Assembly: GCA_902778275.1 (NCBI GenBank)
Contig: CACYXE010000004.1
Span: forward strand, 22,127-86,126
Reading direction: 5' to 3'
DNA from: Oscillospiraceae bacterium
Lineage (GTDB): Bacteria; Bacillota; Clostridia; Oscillospirales; Oscillospiraceae
Length of the DNA stretch: 64,000 bases
Program-made: the position numbers and the translations under genes
Notes under the pieces: model-generated
Database searches by the model: none
What the model saw: the letters and a program-made list of their open reading frames with translations, nothing else
What the model was told of the DNA's origin: nothing
Shown: one piece after another, positions 15,994-23,739 of the stretch
Layout of the letters: the number at the start of each line of letters is the position of its first letter
Numbering within the stretch: position 1 is the stretch's first letter

Positions 15994-18666
15994 ATGGCGC
16001 ACAGACCAAATATTTTAAAACTGGCGACCAAGATCAGTCTGGAAAGCCTGACCTACACAGGCATTACCTACGACGACCCCGAGTATAAGCTGCTGGAGCC
16101 CATCGTAGACGACGACATGTGCGCGATCATGATGCACATGCGCCTGGAGGCCAACCGTACGGCAGAGGAGATCGCCCATCGCGCCAAGAAGGATCTGGCG
16201 TTTACCCAGCAGCAGTTGGAGAAGCTCAAGATCGCCGGCGTCATCCGCAGCCGCGTGGTGGACGGCAGGCTCTGCTGGTACTATCCCATCTGGGTGCCGG
16301 GCATTATGGAGGGCGTACTCTCCAACCGGGAGCAGTGCGACAAGTATCCCGTACTGGGCGAGTGCTTTGAGCGCTATACCCGCGAGCGGGTATCGATGCT
16401 GGCGCCCTTTATGGACGTTGGCATGAACCTGATGCGCGTCATCCCGGTCCAGAGTGCCATCGAGAACAATTCCCGCAAGGCAAGCTACGACGAGGTACAC
16501 AAGCTCATTGAGGAAGCCTGGGCCGTCTCGGTCGGGCCATGCTCCTGTCGGCGGGCCCGCAGGCTGATGGGCGAGGGCTGCGGCCATCTGGAAGAGGACA
16601 TGTGCATGTACCTCAACGACAATGCCAAAAACTATTCCGAGACCGGCTCGCACCGCCTCATTTCCAAGGAGGAGGCCTACGAGATCCTCAAGCGCGCCGA
16701 GGACAACGGACTGGTGCACGAACTGAACGTGACGCCGGGCTATGACGACACCACCGCCATATGCAATTGCTGCGGCTGCTCCTGCTTTGCGCTGCGCATC
16801 GCGGAGTACTTCCGCACGCCTGACGCCATCCGCACCAATTACATCGCCCGGGTGGACAAAGACAAGTGCGTGGCCTGCGGCCAGTGCGTGGAAAACTGCC
16901 AGCTCAACGCGGTGCGCCTGGGGCAGAAGCTGTGTCCCCGCCCGGCCAATGAGGAACGGCCGGAGGAGACGGCGCGCAATACCCTCTGGAGCAGCAAGCG
17001 CTATAACCCGGACTTCCGTACCAACCGCACCGATGTGATGCCGGAGGGCACGGCCCCCTGCAAGGCGGCATGTCCCGCCCACGTGCCGGTGCAGGGCTAT
17101 ATCAAGCTGGCCGCCCAGGGCCGCTACGGCGAGGCGCTGGAGCTGATCAAAAAGGAGATCCCGTTCCCGGCGGTCTGCGGCCGGATCTGCAACAAGAAGT
17201 GCGAGGAGGCCTGCACCCGCGGCGAGATGGACGCCCCCGTGGCCATCGATGAGATCAAGAAGTTTATCGCGGAGCGGGAGCTTGACAGCGCCACCCGTTA
17301 TGTTCCGCCCATGATCAACCAGCTGGGCAAGCCCTATCCCGAGAAGATCGCCGTCATCGGCGCGGGCCCTGCGGGGCTGAGCTGTGCCTACTATCTGGCG
17401 GTCAAGGGCTACCCCGTCACGGTTTTTGAAAAAGAACAGGTGCTCGGCGGCATGCTGACCCTGGGCATCCCCTCCTTCCGCCTGGAGAAGGACGTGATCA
17501 ACGCCGAGATCGACGTATTGCGCCAGCTGGGTGTGGAATTCAAAACCGGCATCGAGGTCGGTAAGGACGTGACGCTGGATTCTCTCCGCGGCCTCGGCTT
17601 CAAGGCCTTTTATCTGGCTGTAGGCGCGTCGAAGGGAGCAAAGCTCTCGGTTCCCGGCGAGGAGCTTGACGGCGTTATGAGCGGCGTCGACTTCCTGCGC
17701 GCGGTCAACCGGGGCGAACGCCCCGCGATCGGGGACAAGGCCGCCGTTATCGGCGGCGGCAATGTGGCCATGGACGTGGCGAGAGCAGCCGTCCGCCTCG
17801 GGGCGGAGGTCACGGTATACTACCGCCGGAGCGAGGCGGAGATGCCCGCCGACAAGGACGAGCTGGCGGAGGCCAGAGAGGAGGGCGTCGCCTTCCGCTT
17901 CCTGGAGGCACCGGCTGAGATCCTGGGTGAGGGCGCCGTCACGGCCCTGAAGCTGGAGAAGATGGAGCTGGGCGAGCCTGACACCGGAGGCCGCCGCGGC
18001 GTAAAGGGTACCGGCGAATTTGAGATCGTCCCGGTCACGGCGGTGCTTTCCGCCACCGGACAGCGGGTGGACCTGGGCGGTATCGGCCTTGCGCTGGGGG
18101 GAAAGGGAACCGTGGAAGCCGACCCGGTCACCTGCCAGACAGCGGTACCGGACGTGTTCGCCGGCGGCGACGCAGTTACCGGGCCGCAGTTCGTCATCGA
18201 CGCCATAGCGGCGGGCAAGGAGGCGGCGGTCTCCATCCACCGCTTCGTCCATGCGGGCCAGACTCTGACCCTCGGCCGCGACCATCGGGATTACCGCGCC
18301 TTCGACAAGGAGACGGTACAGATCGGTCTGGGCGGCTTTGACAAGGCGCCGCGGCAGCAGCCCGCCAAAGCGGAGGGCGCGGCGGCAAAGTCCAGCTTCA
18401 ATGACCTGCGCGAGACCTTCACCGAGGAACAGGTCAAAACCGAATGCGCCCGCTGTCTCGGCTGCGGCACCGCCGTGGTGGATTCCTTCATGTGCGTCGG
18501 CTGCGGCATCTGCACCACCAAGTGCCAGTTTGACGCCATCCACCTGGAAAAGGTCTACGACGCGGACAACCAGGAGTATTTCCACACGCTGGGCCGGATC
18601 GTGAAGAATGTTCCCCAGATCGGTATCGGCGTCATCAAAAAGCGCATCGGAAAGTACGGAGGCTGA
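15994..18666 (+). CDS. GltD-like NAD(P)H/FAD oxidoreductase with many Fe-S motifs
   Basis: An unusual 890-residue protein. Order: a winged-helix-like segment (about 40-95); Cys-rich GPCSCRRARR (near 182) and CNCCGCSCF (near 256); a ferredoxin motif CVACGQCVENC (near 291); the glutamate-synthase small-subunit linker CKAACPAHVP and CGRICNKKCEEAC (355-405); FAD site IGAGPAGLSCAYY (near 455); NADPH site IGGGNVAMDVARA (near 587); and a C-terminal cluster region CARCLGCG plus CVGCGICTTKC (818-844). It looks like an electron hub linking NAD(P)H, FAD and several [4Fe-4S] clusters. No large glutamate synthase subunit is nearby, so glutamate synthesis is unlikely. Confidence 0.75.
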   Translation: MAHRPNILKLATKISLESLTYTGITYDDPEYKLLEPIVDDDMCAIMMHMRLEANRTAEEIAHRAKKDLAFTQQQLEKLKIAGVIRSRVVDGRLCWYYPIWVPGIMEGVLSNREQCDKYPVLGECFERYTRERVSMLAPFMDVGMNLMRVIPVQSAIENNSRKASYDEVHKLIEEAWAVSVGPCSCRRARRLMGEGCGHLEEDMCMYLNDNAKNYSETGSHRLISKEEAYEILKRAEDNGLVHELNVTPGYDDTTAICNCCGCSCFALRIAEYFRTPDAIRTNYIARVDKDKCVACGQCVENCQLNAVRLGQKLCPRPANEERPEETARNTLWSSKRYNPDFRTNRTDVMPEGTAPCKAACPAHVPVQGYIKLAAQGRYGEALELIKKEIPFPAVCGRICNKKCEEACTRGEMDAPVAIDEIKKFIAERELDSATRYVPPMINQLGKPYPEKIAVIGAGPAGLSCAYYLAVKGYPVTVFEKEQVLGGMLTLGIPSFRLEKDVINAEIDVLRQLGVEFKTGIEVGKDVTLDSLRGLGFKAFYLAVGASKGAKLSVPGEELDGVMSGVDFLRAVNRGERPAIGDKAAVIGGGNVAMDVARAAVRLGAEVTVYYRRSEAEMPADKDELAEAREEGVAFRFLEAPAEILGEGAVTALKLEKMELGEPDTGGRRGVKGTGEFEIVPVTAVLSATGQRVDLGGIGLALGGKGTVEADPVTCQTAVPDVFAGGDAVTGPQFVIDAIAAGKEAAVSIHRFVHAGQTLTLGRDHRDYRAFDKETVQIGLGGFDKAPRQQPAKAEGAAAKSSFNDLRETFTEEQVKTECARCLGCGTAVVDSFMCVGCGICTTKCQFDAIHLEKVYDADNQEYFHTLGRIVKNVPQIGIGVIKKRIGKYGG

Positions 18667-18667
18667 A

Positions 18668-19024
18668 ATGCACGAGATCGGCATCGTCCGGCAGCTCCTG
18701 CGGACGGTCACCGCCTTTGCGGAGGAAAACGGGATCAAGGAGATCCACGAGGTGGTCGTGGACTGCGGGGAGCTGTCTTTGGTGATCCCGGAATATGTGC
18801 AGGAGCTCTATCCGCCGGTGGTAAAGGGCAGTATCCTGGAGCGCGCGAAGCTCACGGTGAACATTGTCCCAGGCCTGGCAGAGTGCGAGGAATGCGATGA
18901 GATTTTCAACGTAGTCGAGCACAAGGGCTTCTGTCCCAACTGCGGCAGCTTTGAAAAAACCGTCCTGAGCGGAAGGGACTTCAGCGTTCGCGAGATCGTT
19001 GTACCGGAAAAAAGAGCAAGGTAA
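18668..19024 (+). CDS. hypA: HypA-like nickel metallochaperone
   Basis: 118 residues, normal HypA length. It starts MHEIGIV, whose His2 binds nickel in HypA, and has two CxxC pairs (about 73-76 and 88-91) that form the structural zinc site. HypA normally loads nickel into [NiFe]-hydrogenases with HypB. Neither HypB nor hydrogenase subunits occur in this window; the gene sits alone inside a redox operon, one base after the previous stop. It may serve a hydrogenase elsewhere, or be recruited to this cluster for metal delivery. The family call is good; the role here is inference. Confidence 0.75.
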   Translation: MHEIGIVRQLLRTVTAFAEENGIKEIHEVVVDCGELSLVIPEYVQELYPPVVKGSILERAKLTVNIVPGLAECEECDEIFNVVEHKGFCPNCGSFEKTVLSGRDFSVREIVVPEKRAR

Positions 19025-19035
19025 GGAGGAGAAGC

Positions 19036-20586
19036 ATGCAAAAGTACGATGTGATCGTCGTCGGCGCCGGCAACGGCGGCTTGTCGGCGGCGACGTATCT
19101 GGCCAATGCCGGCAAAAAGGTGCTGGTATTGGAAAAGCACAATCTGCCCGGAGGCTGTGCCACCAGCTTCCGGCGCGGCGCCTACGAATTTGAGGCCACG
19201 CTTCACGAGCTGTGTCAGATGGGCGACGGCAAACAGGGGCGGCCACGGGGCGCCGTGCGCAAGCTCCTGGAAGATCAGTACAGGCTGAACGTGGACTGGT
19301 GTCCGGTGAACGAGTCCTTCGCCTCCATCGCCACGGATCCGGACGGCTTCTGTGTCTATATGCCGGCCGGAGTGGAGGCCTTCATCGATGAGATGGAGCG
19401 TCAGGTGCCCGGCAGTCGGGAGTCCATGACCACGGTGATGGAGCTTGCGCGAATGCTGGGAGACGGCGTGGACTGGCTCGCCGCCCACGACAACGAGCCC
19501 TCTCCGCCCGCCAAGGTGGAGATGCTGCTCAAGTACTACGATCTGATGCGCACCGTCCCCGTCACCACGGAAGAGATGCTCGACCGCATCGGCGTACCCG
19601 AGAAAGCCAAGCGGATCTACGAGTCTTATTGGACCTACGTCTCCGCCGATTCCACCAACATGAGCTTTGCGGTCTACGCTTTCATGACCTACGTGTATCT
19701 GACCCAGCTGCCTTGGGTGGCCAAGGGGCGCAGCCATGAGATCTCCATGGCCTTCGACACGAGGGTCCGGGAGCTGGGCGGCGACATCTGGTATAACACC
19801 GAGGTCAGGAAGATTGACATCCGGGACAAGAAAGTTTACGGCGTGGAGCTGGACGACGGCACCTACATCCCCTGCGAATGGGTCATCTCCAACCTTATGC
19901 CCCATGTGGTCTTTGACCGCATGGTCGACCCCAAGGAGATCCCCGAACGCAACCTTAAGATGATGAATGCCCAGAAGATCGCGCAGGCGGCCTTTATCGT
20001 CTGCCTGGGTCTGGACGCCACGGCGGAGGAGCTGGGCCTCAAGGGCTACGACACCTTCCTGCGCTCAAGCCCCGACAACCACAAGCAGTATCTCGCCTGT
20101 GACAGCATCGAGACCCACAAGGATTTTTCCTGCACCGTACTCACCAACGCCGTGCCGGACGCCGCAGGGAAGGGCCGTTCTTTCATCCAGTTCTCCAAAT
20201 TCTACACCGGAGATCCCTTTGCCGACGTCACGGAGGAGGAGTACTTCAAGGTGAAGGACCGCATCGCCCGGGAGTGTGTGGAGCGATACGAGGAGGTCAC
20301 CGGCTGCTCTCTGCAGGGGCACATCGAGGAGATCGTGGTGGCTTCCCCCGTCACCTGGGCGCGCTATCTGGGCACGCCGCGCGGCGACGTCTACGGCTAC
20401 GAGCCCGCCACCTGGGACGGCATGTTCCCCCGCGTCCAGTCCGGGCACCATGAGGACTATACCGTCCACGGCCTGCGCTTCGCCGGCGGCCACGGCACGC
20501 AGATGGACGGCTATTCCCAGGCCTACCTGTCCGGCGCGGAGCAGGCGCGGTACATGCTGCTGGACATGAAGAAGGAGGGCAAGTAA
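19036..20586 (+). CDS. CrtI/phytoene-desaturase-like FAD oxidoreductase, copy 2
   Basis: 516 residues, clearly paralogous to the 13187 gene: the same YDVIVVGAGNGGLSAAT FAD-binding start, EKHNLPGGCATSFRRG, and a matching C terminus with GHGTQMDGYSQAYLSG. The central substrate-binding part differs much more, which suggests a different or complementary substrate. GGAGG precedes the ATG. It is followed after one base by its own FNR/[2Fe-2S] partner, repeating the gene order of copy 1. The predicted reaction is C=C saturation or desaturation of an unknown hydrophobic compound. Confidence 0.8.
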   Translation: MQKYDVIVVGAGNGGLSAATYLANAGKKVLVLEKHNLPGGCATSFRRGAYEFEATLHELCQMGDGKQGRPRGAVRKLLEDQYRLNVDWCPVNESFASIATDPDGFCVYMPAGVEAFIDEMERQVPGSRESMTTVMELARMLGDGVDWLAAHDNEPSPPAKVEMLLKYYDLMRTVPVTTEEMLDRIGVPEKAKRIYESYWTYVSADSTNMSFAVYAFMTYVYLTQLPWVAKGRSHEISMAFDTRVRELGGDIWYNTEVRKIDIRDKKVYGVELDDGTYIPCEWVISNLMPHVVFDRMVDPKEIPERNLKMMNAQKIAQAAFIVCLGLDATAEELGLKGYDTFLRSSPDNHKQYLACDSIETHKDFSCTVLTNAVPDAAGKGRSFIQFSKFYTGDPFADVTEEEYFKVKDRIARECVERYEEVTGCSLQGHIEEIVVASPVTWARYLGTPRGDVYGYEPATWDGMFPRVQSGHHEDYTVHGLRFAGGHGTQMDGYSQAYLSGAEQARYMLLDMKKEGK

Positions 20587-20587
20587 G

Positions 20588-21814
20588 ATGGCGAAATACT
20601 ATTATGATAAAAAGGCCCTGAAGGGCCTGACGCCGTTCCCGTTTTTGGGCGAGGTCAAGACCCGCAACGCGGCTATTGAGGCCGCGCCCGCTACGCCGCC
20701 CAAGTCCATCTACAACGCCAACATCCTGGCAAAGCGTCTGCACCCGGCGGTGCAGCACTGCCTCATCCAGAAGGTGGAGGATCACGGTGACGCCAAGAGC
20801 TTCACCCTGGTCCCGGATGCGGCGAAGGGCACAAAAGAGCTGGCCTATTTCCGGGCGAGCCAGTATGTGTCCGTCGCGCTGAACATCGACGGCGCAGCGG
20901 TCCGCAAGCCCTACACCATCCGCTCCAACCCGAAGGACGCGCTGGGCACGGAGGGGAACAGCTACACCCTCACCATCAAGCGCACGAACCCCGCCTACGC
21001 CTCTGCCTGGATCCTGGAAAACTGGAAGCAGGGCGACGCGGTGGAGATCTCCGGCCCCCTCGGCGATTTCTACTATCAGGATCTGCGGGACGCCAAACAG
21101 GTCATCGCCATCGCGGGCGGTTCCGGGATAACGCCTTTCTATTCCATGGCCGCCGCCGTCGTGGATGGGATCGAGGACTTCGACCTCACCATCCTTTACG
21201 GCTCCCGGACAGCGGACGGGATCCTGCTCAAGGACGAAATCGAAGCGCTGGCCGAAAAAAGCGGCGGCAAGGTCAAGGTCGTCCACGTGCTGTCGGAGGA
21301 GGAGAAGGAGGGCTACGAGCATGGCTTCATCACGGCGGAGCTGATCCAAAAATATGCCCCGGAGGGCGACTACTCCGTCTTTATGTGCGGCCCCAAGGCC
21401 ATGTACGTCTTCGGCGAGGAGCAGTGCAAAAAGCTGGGCCTGCCCAAGCGGCGCTACCGCATGGAGATGTCCGGCGACTACATGGGCGCGGTCAATAACC
21501 CGGACTACCCCAAGGATCAGATCGGCAAGAGCTATACGCTGACGGTGGACATTCGCGGGGAAAAGACCGCGATCCCCTGCAAGGCGGAGGAGAGTCTGCT
21601 CTGGGCCATGGAGCGCGCCGGCATCAAGGCGCCCGCCCACTGCCGCAGCGGCGAGTGCGGCTGGTGCCACTCGCGTCTCGTCAAGGGCGAGGTCTATATC
21701 CCCGCCGAGGCCGACGGGCGGCGGCTGGGCGATATCAAGTTCAACTGGATCCATCCCTGCGTCAGCTTCCCCCTCAGCGACGTAGAGCTCTGCGTATTCC
21801 CCACGGCGGAATAA
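20588..21814 (+). CDS. FNR-type reductase with C-terminal [2Fe-2S] ferredoxin domain, copy 2
   Basis: 408 residues and closely related to the 14734 gene (for example EHGFITAELIQKYAPEG here and EHGFVTAELIQKYAPEE there). The FAD site (RKPYTIRSNP) varies from the usual RxYS form. The NAD site GGSGITPFYSM, CGPKAMYVF and the C-terminal [2Fe-2S] ligands (CRSGECGWC and a late Cys in HPCVSFP) are intact. It probably supplies electrons to the flavoprotein one base upstream. The stop at 21812-21814 runs into a 40-bp hairpin repeat that recurs near 61.4 kb. Confidence 0.85.
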   Translation: MAKYYYDKKALKGLTPFPFLGEVKTRNAAIEAAPATPPKSIYNANILAKRLHPAVQHCLIQKVEDHGDAKSFTLVPDAAKGTKELAYFRASQYVSVALNIDGAAVRKPYTIRSNPKDALGTEGNSYTLTIKRTNPAYASAWILENWKQGDAVEISGPLGDFYYQDLRDAKQVIAIAGGSGITPFYSMAAAVVDGIEDFDLTILYGSRTADGILLKDEIEALAEKSGGKVKVVHVLSEEEKEGYEHGFITAELIQKYAPEGDYSVFMCGPKAMYVFGEEQCKKLGLPKRRYRMEMSGDYMGAVNNPDYPKDQIGKSYTLTVDIRGEKTAIPCKAEESLLWAMERAGIKAPAHCRSGECGWCHSRLVKGEVYIPAEADGRRLGDIKFNWIHPCVSFPLSDVELCVFPTAE

Positions 21815-21853
21815 TATGATGGCGAAAAGCCAAAAAGCTTTTCGCCGCGCCGC
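21814..21853 (+). repeat. 40-bp dispersed hairpin repeat, copy 1
   Basis: Contains a perfect 10-bp stem (GGCGAAAAGC, 21821-21830, with its complement at 21837-21846). The 40 bases recur in reverse orientation at 61356-61395 with a single mismatch. Placed at the end of the redox operon. Confidence 0.85.
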
Positions 21854-21923
21854 GTTGCTGCAGAGCCGAGAATGCTCTTTTTACACAAGACCGGAAAACA
21901 TATTCTTAGCGCCTAGTGACAGC

Positions 21924-21956
21924 GATCCCCCGAAGAGCCCTGCCCTTCGGGGGATC
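21924..21956 (+). terminator. Terminator after the redox operon
   Basis: 12-bp stem GATCCCCCGAAG / CTTCGGGGGATC (21924-21935 and 21945-21956) followed by ATTTTTG. Together with the upstream hairpin repeat it closes the operon. The remaining gap to 22164 shows only a TATAAT at 22125-22130. Confidence 0.8.
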
Positions 21957-22164
21957 ATTTTTGTAAAATGCATATTGTTTTCAACACGCTGACCACCCTC
22001 ACTGAAAACGCCGGAAGGGTCCTTGACGGGGAAAACCCGGTCACAGCTGTCCCGGCGCTGCGTGTGATCCTGTCGCTGAATTGAATTGCCGCCTCTGCTA
22101 CTATGAAAAACGCGTGATCTCTGTTATAATCACTTCGATGAATCGGAAGCTGCGGAGGTGCAAT

Positions 22165-22740
22165 ATGGACAGACCGATCCTGTATGTGAACGCCTGTGTG
22201 CGCAAAGAGTCCAGAACAAGACGCTTGGCAGAAAAACTGCTCGCAAAGTTGGACAGGCCGGTTGAAGAGCTTCGGTTGGAGAAGATCGCCTTCCCCGCCG
22301 TCAGCGAAGAGTATCTCAACGTACGTGATCGGCTCATTTCCGAGGAAGCTTTTCAAGATCCGCTGTTTGACCTTGCCCGTCAGTTTTCCGAAGCGGATGA
22401 CATCGTGATTGCGGCGCCGTATTGGGATCTCTCTTTTCCGGCCACGTTAAAGCAGTATCTGGAACAGATCACGGTCGCGGGGATCATCTTCAAGTATTCG
22501 GAAGAAGGCATTCCTGTCGGGCTTTGCCGGGCAAAGAGACTTTTTTACGTGACCACTGCCGGGGGCTTTTATGCACCGGAGGACTATGGCTTCGGATACG
22601 TGAAAGCGCTGGCACAGAATTACTATGGGATTCAGGACGTCAGGAAAATCGAAGCTCTCGGGCTCGATATCGACGGAGCCGACGTCAATGCGATTATGGC
22701 GGATGCAGCGGACCGGCTGAGAGACATGAGCTTGGACTGA
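22165..22740 (+). CDS. Flavodoxin-fold NAD(P)H oxidoreductase (AzoR/NQO-like)
   Basis: 191 residues of the FMN-dependent NADH-azoreductase / quinone-reductase family. ILYVNACVRKESRTRRLA is the FMN-phosphate loop region, and APYWDLSFPATLKQYLE and VTTAGGFY match the family's FMN and dimer-interface motifs. It probably reduces quinones, azo or nitro compounds with two electrons. The start ATG 22165 follows GGAGGTG; the frame extends 28 codons upstream without a ribosome-binding site. It is transcribed separately from the redox operon, behind a TATAAT box at 22125-22130. Confidence 0.8.
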   Translation: MDRPILYVNACVRKESRTRRLAEKLLAKLDRPVEELRLEKIAFPAVSEEYLNVRDRLISEEAFQDPLFDLARQFSEADDIVIAAPYWDLSFPATLKQYLEQITVAGIIFKYSEEGIPVGLCRAKRLFYVTTAGGFYAPEDYGFGYVKALAQNYYGIQDVRKIEALGLDIDGADVNAIMADAADRLRDMSLD

Positions 22741-22871
22741 CAGATCCCGGGCTGGCAAAGCGACTCGATCAAAGATCTTCAGAATTTCAAATATGTCCGC
22801 ATATTTTCAGAGCACATCGACAGTTACGTTTTTGGAAACGAGAAACTCTTCGGGAGAACAGGAGGAAAAGA

Positions 22872-23573
22872 ATGAGAGAAGAATGCCTGATCTGCAAAGC
22901 GCCGCTGGAATATCTGGAGCGGGACGAGCTCATGGAGTGCGCCATCTGCCACAAGAAGGAGAACAGCAAGACCCGCTGTGTCAACGGCCACTACGTATGC
23001 AACGAGTGCCATACCGCCGGGATGGATTCCATCATCGGCCTGTGCCTGGCAGAGATGTCAAAAAACCCGATCGAGATCATTGAGAAGATGATGGCCATGC
23101 CTTTTTGCCATATGCACGGGCCGGAGCATCACGTTATGGTGGGCGCGGCGCTGCTGACGGCCTACAAGAACGCCGGCGGGGAGCTGGACCTCCCCTCGGC
23201 GCTGACCGAGATGCTTAGCCGCGGCAGGAGCGTCCCGGGCGGGGCCTGCGGCTTCTGGGGCGCCTGCGGCGCGGGCATCAGCTCGGGGATGTTCGTATCC
23301 ATCCTCTCCCGATCCACACCGCTGTCCATAGAGCCCTTTGCGCTCGCCCACAGGATGACGGCAAGATCCCTGGCCGCCATCGGCGAGATCGGCGGCCCCC
23401 GCTGCTGCAAGCGGGATTCCTTTTTGTCCATCCTCTGCGCCGTCGATTTCGTAAAAGAGCAGTTCGGCGTGGAGATGGAGAAGCCGGAGGTCCTGTGTAC
23501 CCATGCGGCGCAGAACAACCAGTGCATCGGCAAACGCTGCCCCTTCAACCGGGCGAACAAGTCCCGGGCCTGA
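22872..23573 (+). CDS. Cys-rich DUF5714-like protein of unknown function
   Basis: 233 residues, no reaction known. The first 55 residues hold repeated Cys pairs (CLIC, CAIC, then CVNGHYVCNEC), a zinc-ribbon-like set. The rest has HMHGPEHHVMVGAALL, GGACGFWGACGAGIS and a C-terminal CIGKRCPFN. The pattern matches my memory of DUF5714, a family found mainly in anaerobes; this should be confirmed. A metal- or cluster-binding role is plausible from the Cys/His content. GGAGG lies eight bases before ATG 22872. A terminator follows. Confidence 0.6.
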   Translation: MREECLICKAPLEYLERDELMECAICHKKENSKTRCVNGHYVCNECHTAGMDSIIGLCLAEMSKNPIEIIEKMMAMPFCHMHGPEHHVMVGAALLTAYKNAGGELDLPSALTEMLSRGRSVPGGACGFWGACGAGISSGMFVSILSRSTPLSIEPFALAHRMTARSLAAIGEIGGPRCCKRDSFLSILCAVDFVKEQFGVEMEKPEVLCTHAAQNNQCIGKRCPFNRANKSRA

Positions 23574-23601
23574 GCAAAAACACAGTCCGAAGCAAGGCAC
23601 G

Positions 23602-23630
23602 AAAAAGCGGGGATATATCGCCCGCTTTTT
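23602..23630 (+). terminator. Terminator
   Basis: 10-bp stem AAAAAGCGGG / CCCGCTTTTT (23602-23611 and 23621-23630) with a 9-base loop, after the Cys-rich protein gene. Confidence 0.8.
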
Positions 23631-23739
23631 GTGTTTTGTGCGTCGGCTTATTCTGTTCCGGTTCCCGGTGTTGACCCTGGGGAGGGAATGTATTAAAATG
23701 AACGACAGGAAACAAATTCAATAAGCGAGGTAAAAACGA

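Noticed and set aside
16015-18738. A 907-codon minus-strand frame opposite the GltD-like gene
   Set aside because: It mirrors the coding strand's wobble positions; composition is not protein-like, and the forward frame has FAD, NADPH and Fe-S motifs.
18668-19024. Evidence of a [NiFe]-hydrogenase operon
   Set aside because: Only a HypA-like gene is present; no large or small hydrogenase subunits or other hyp genes occur in the window.
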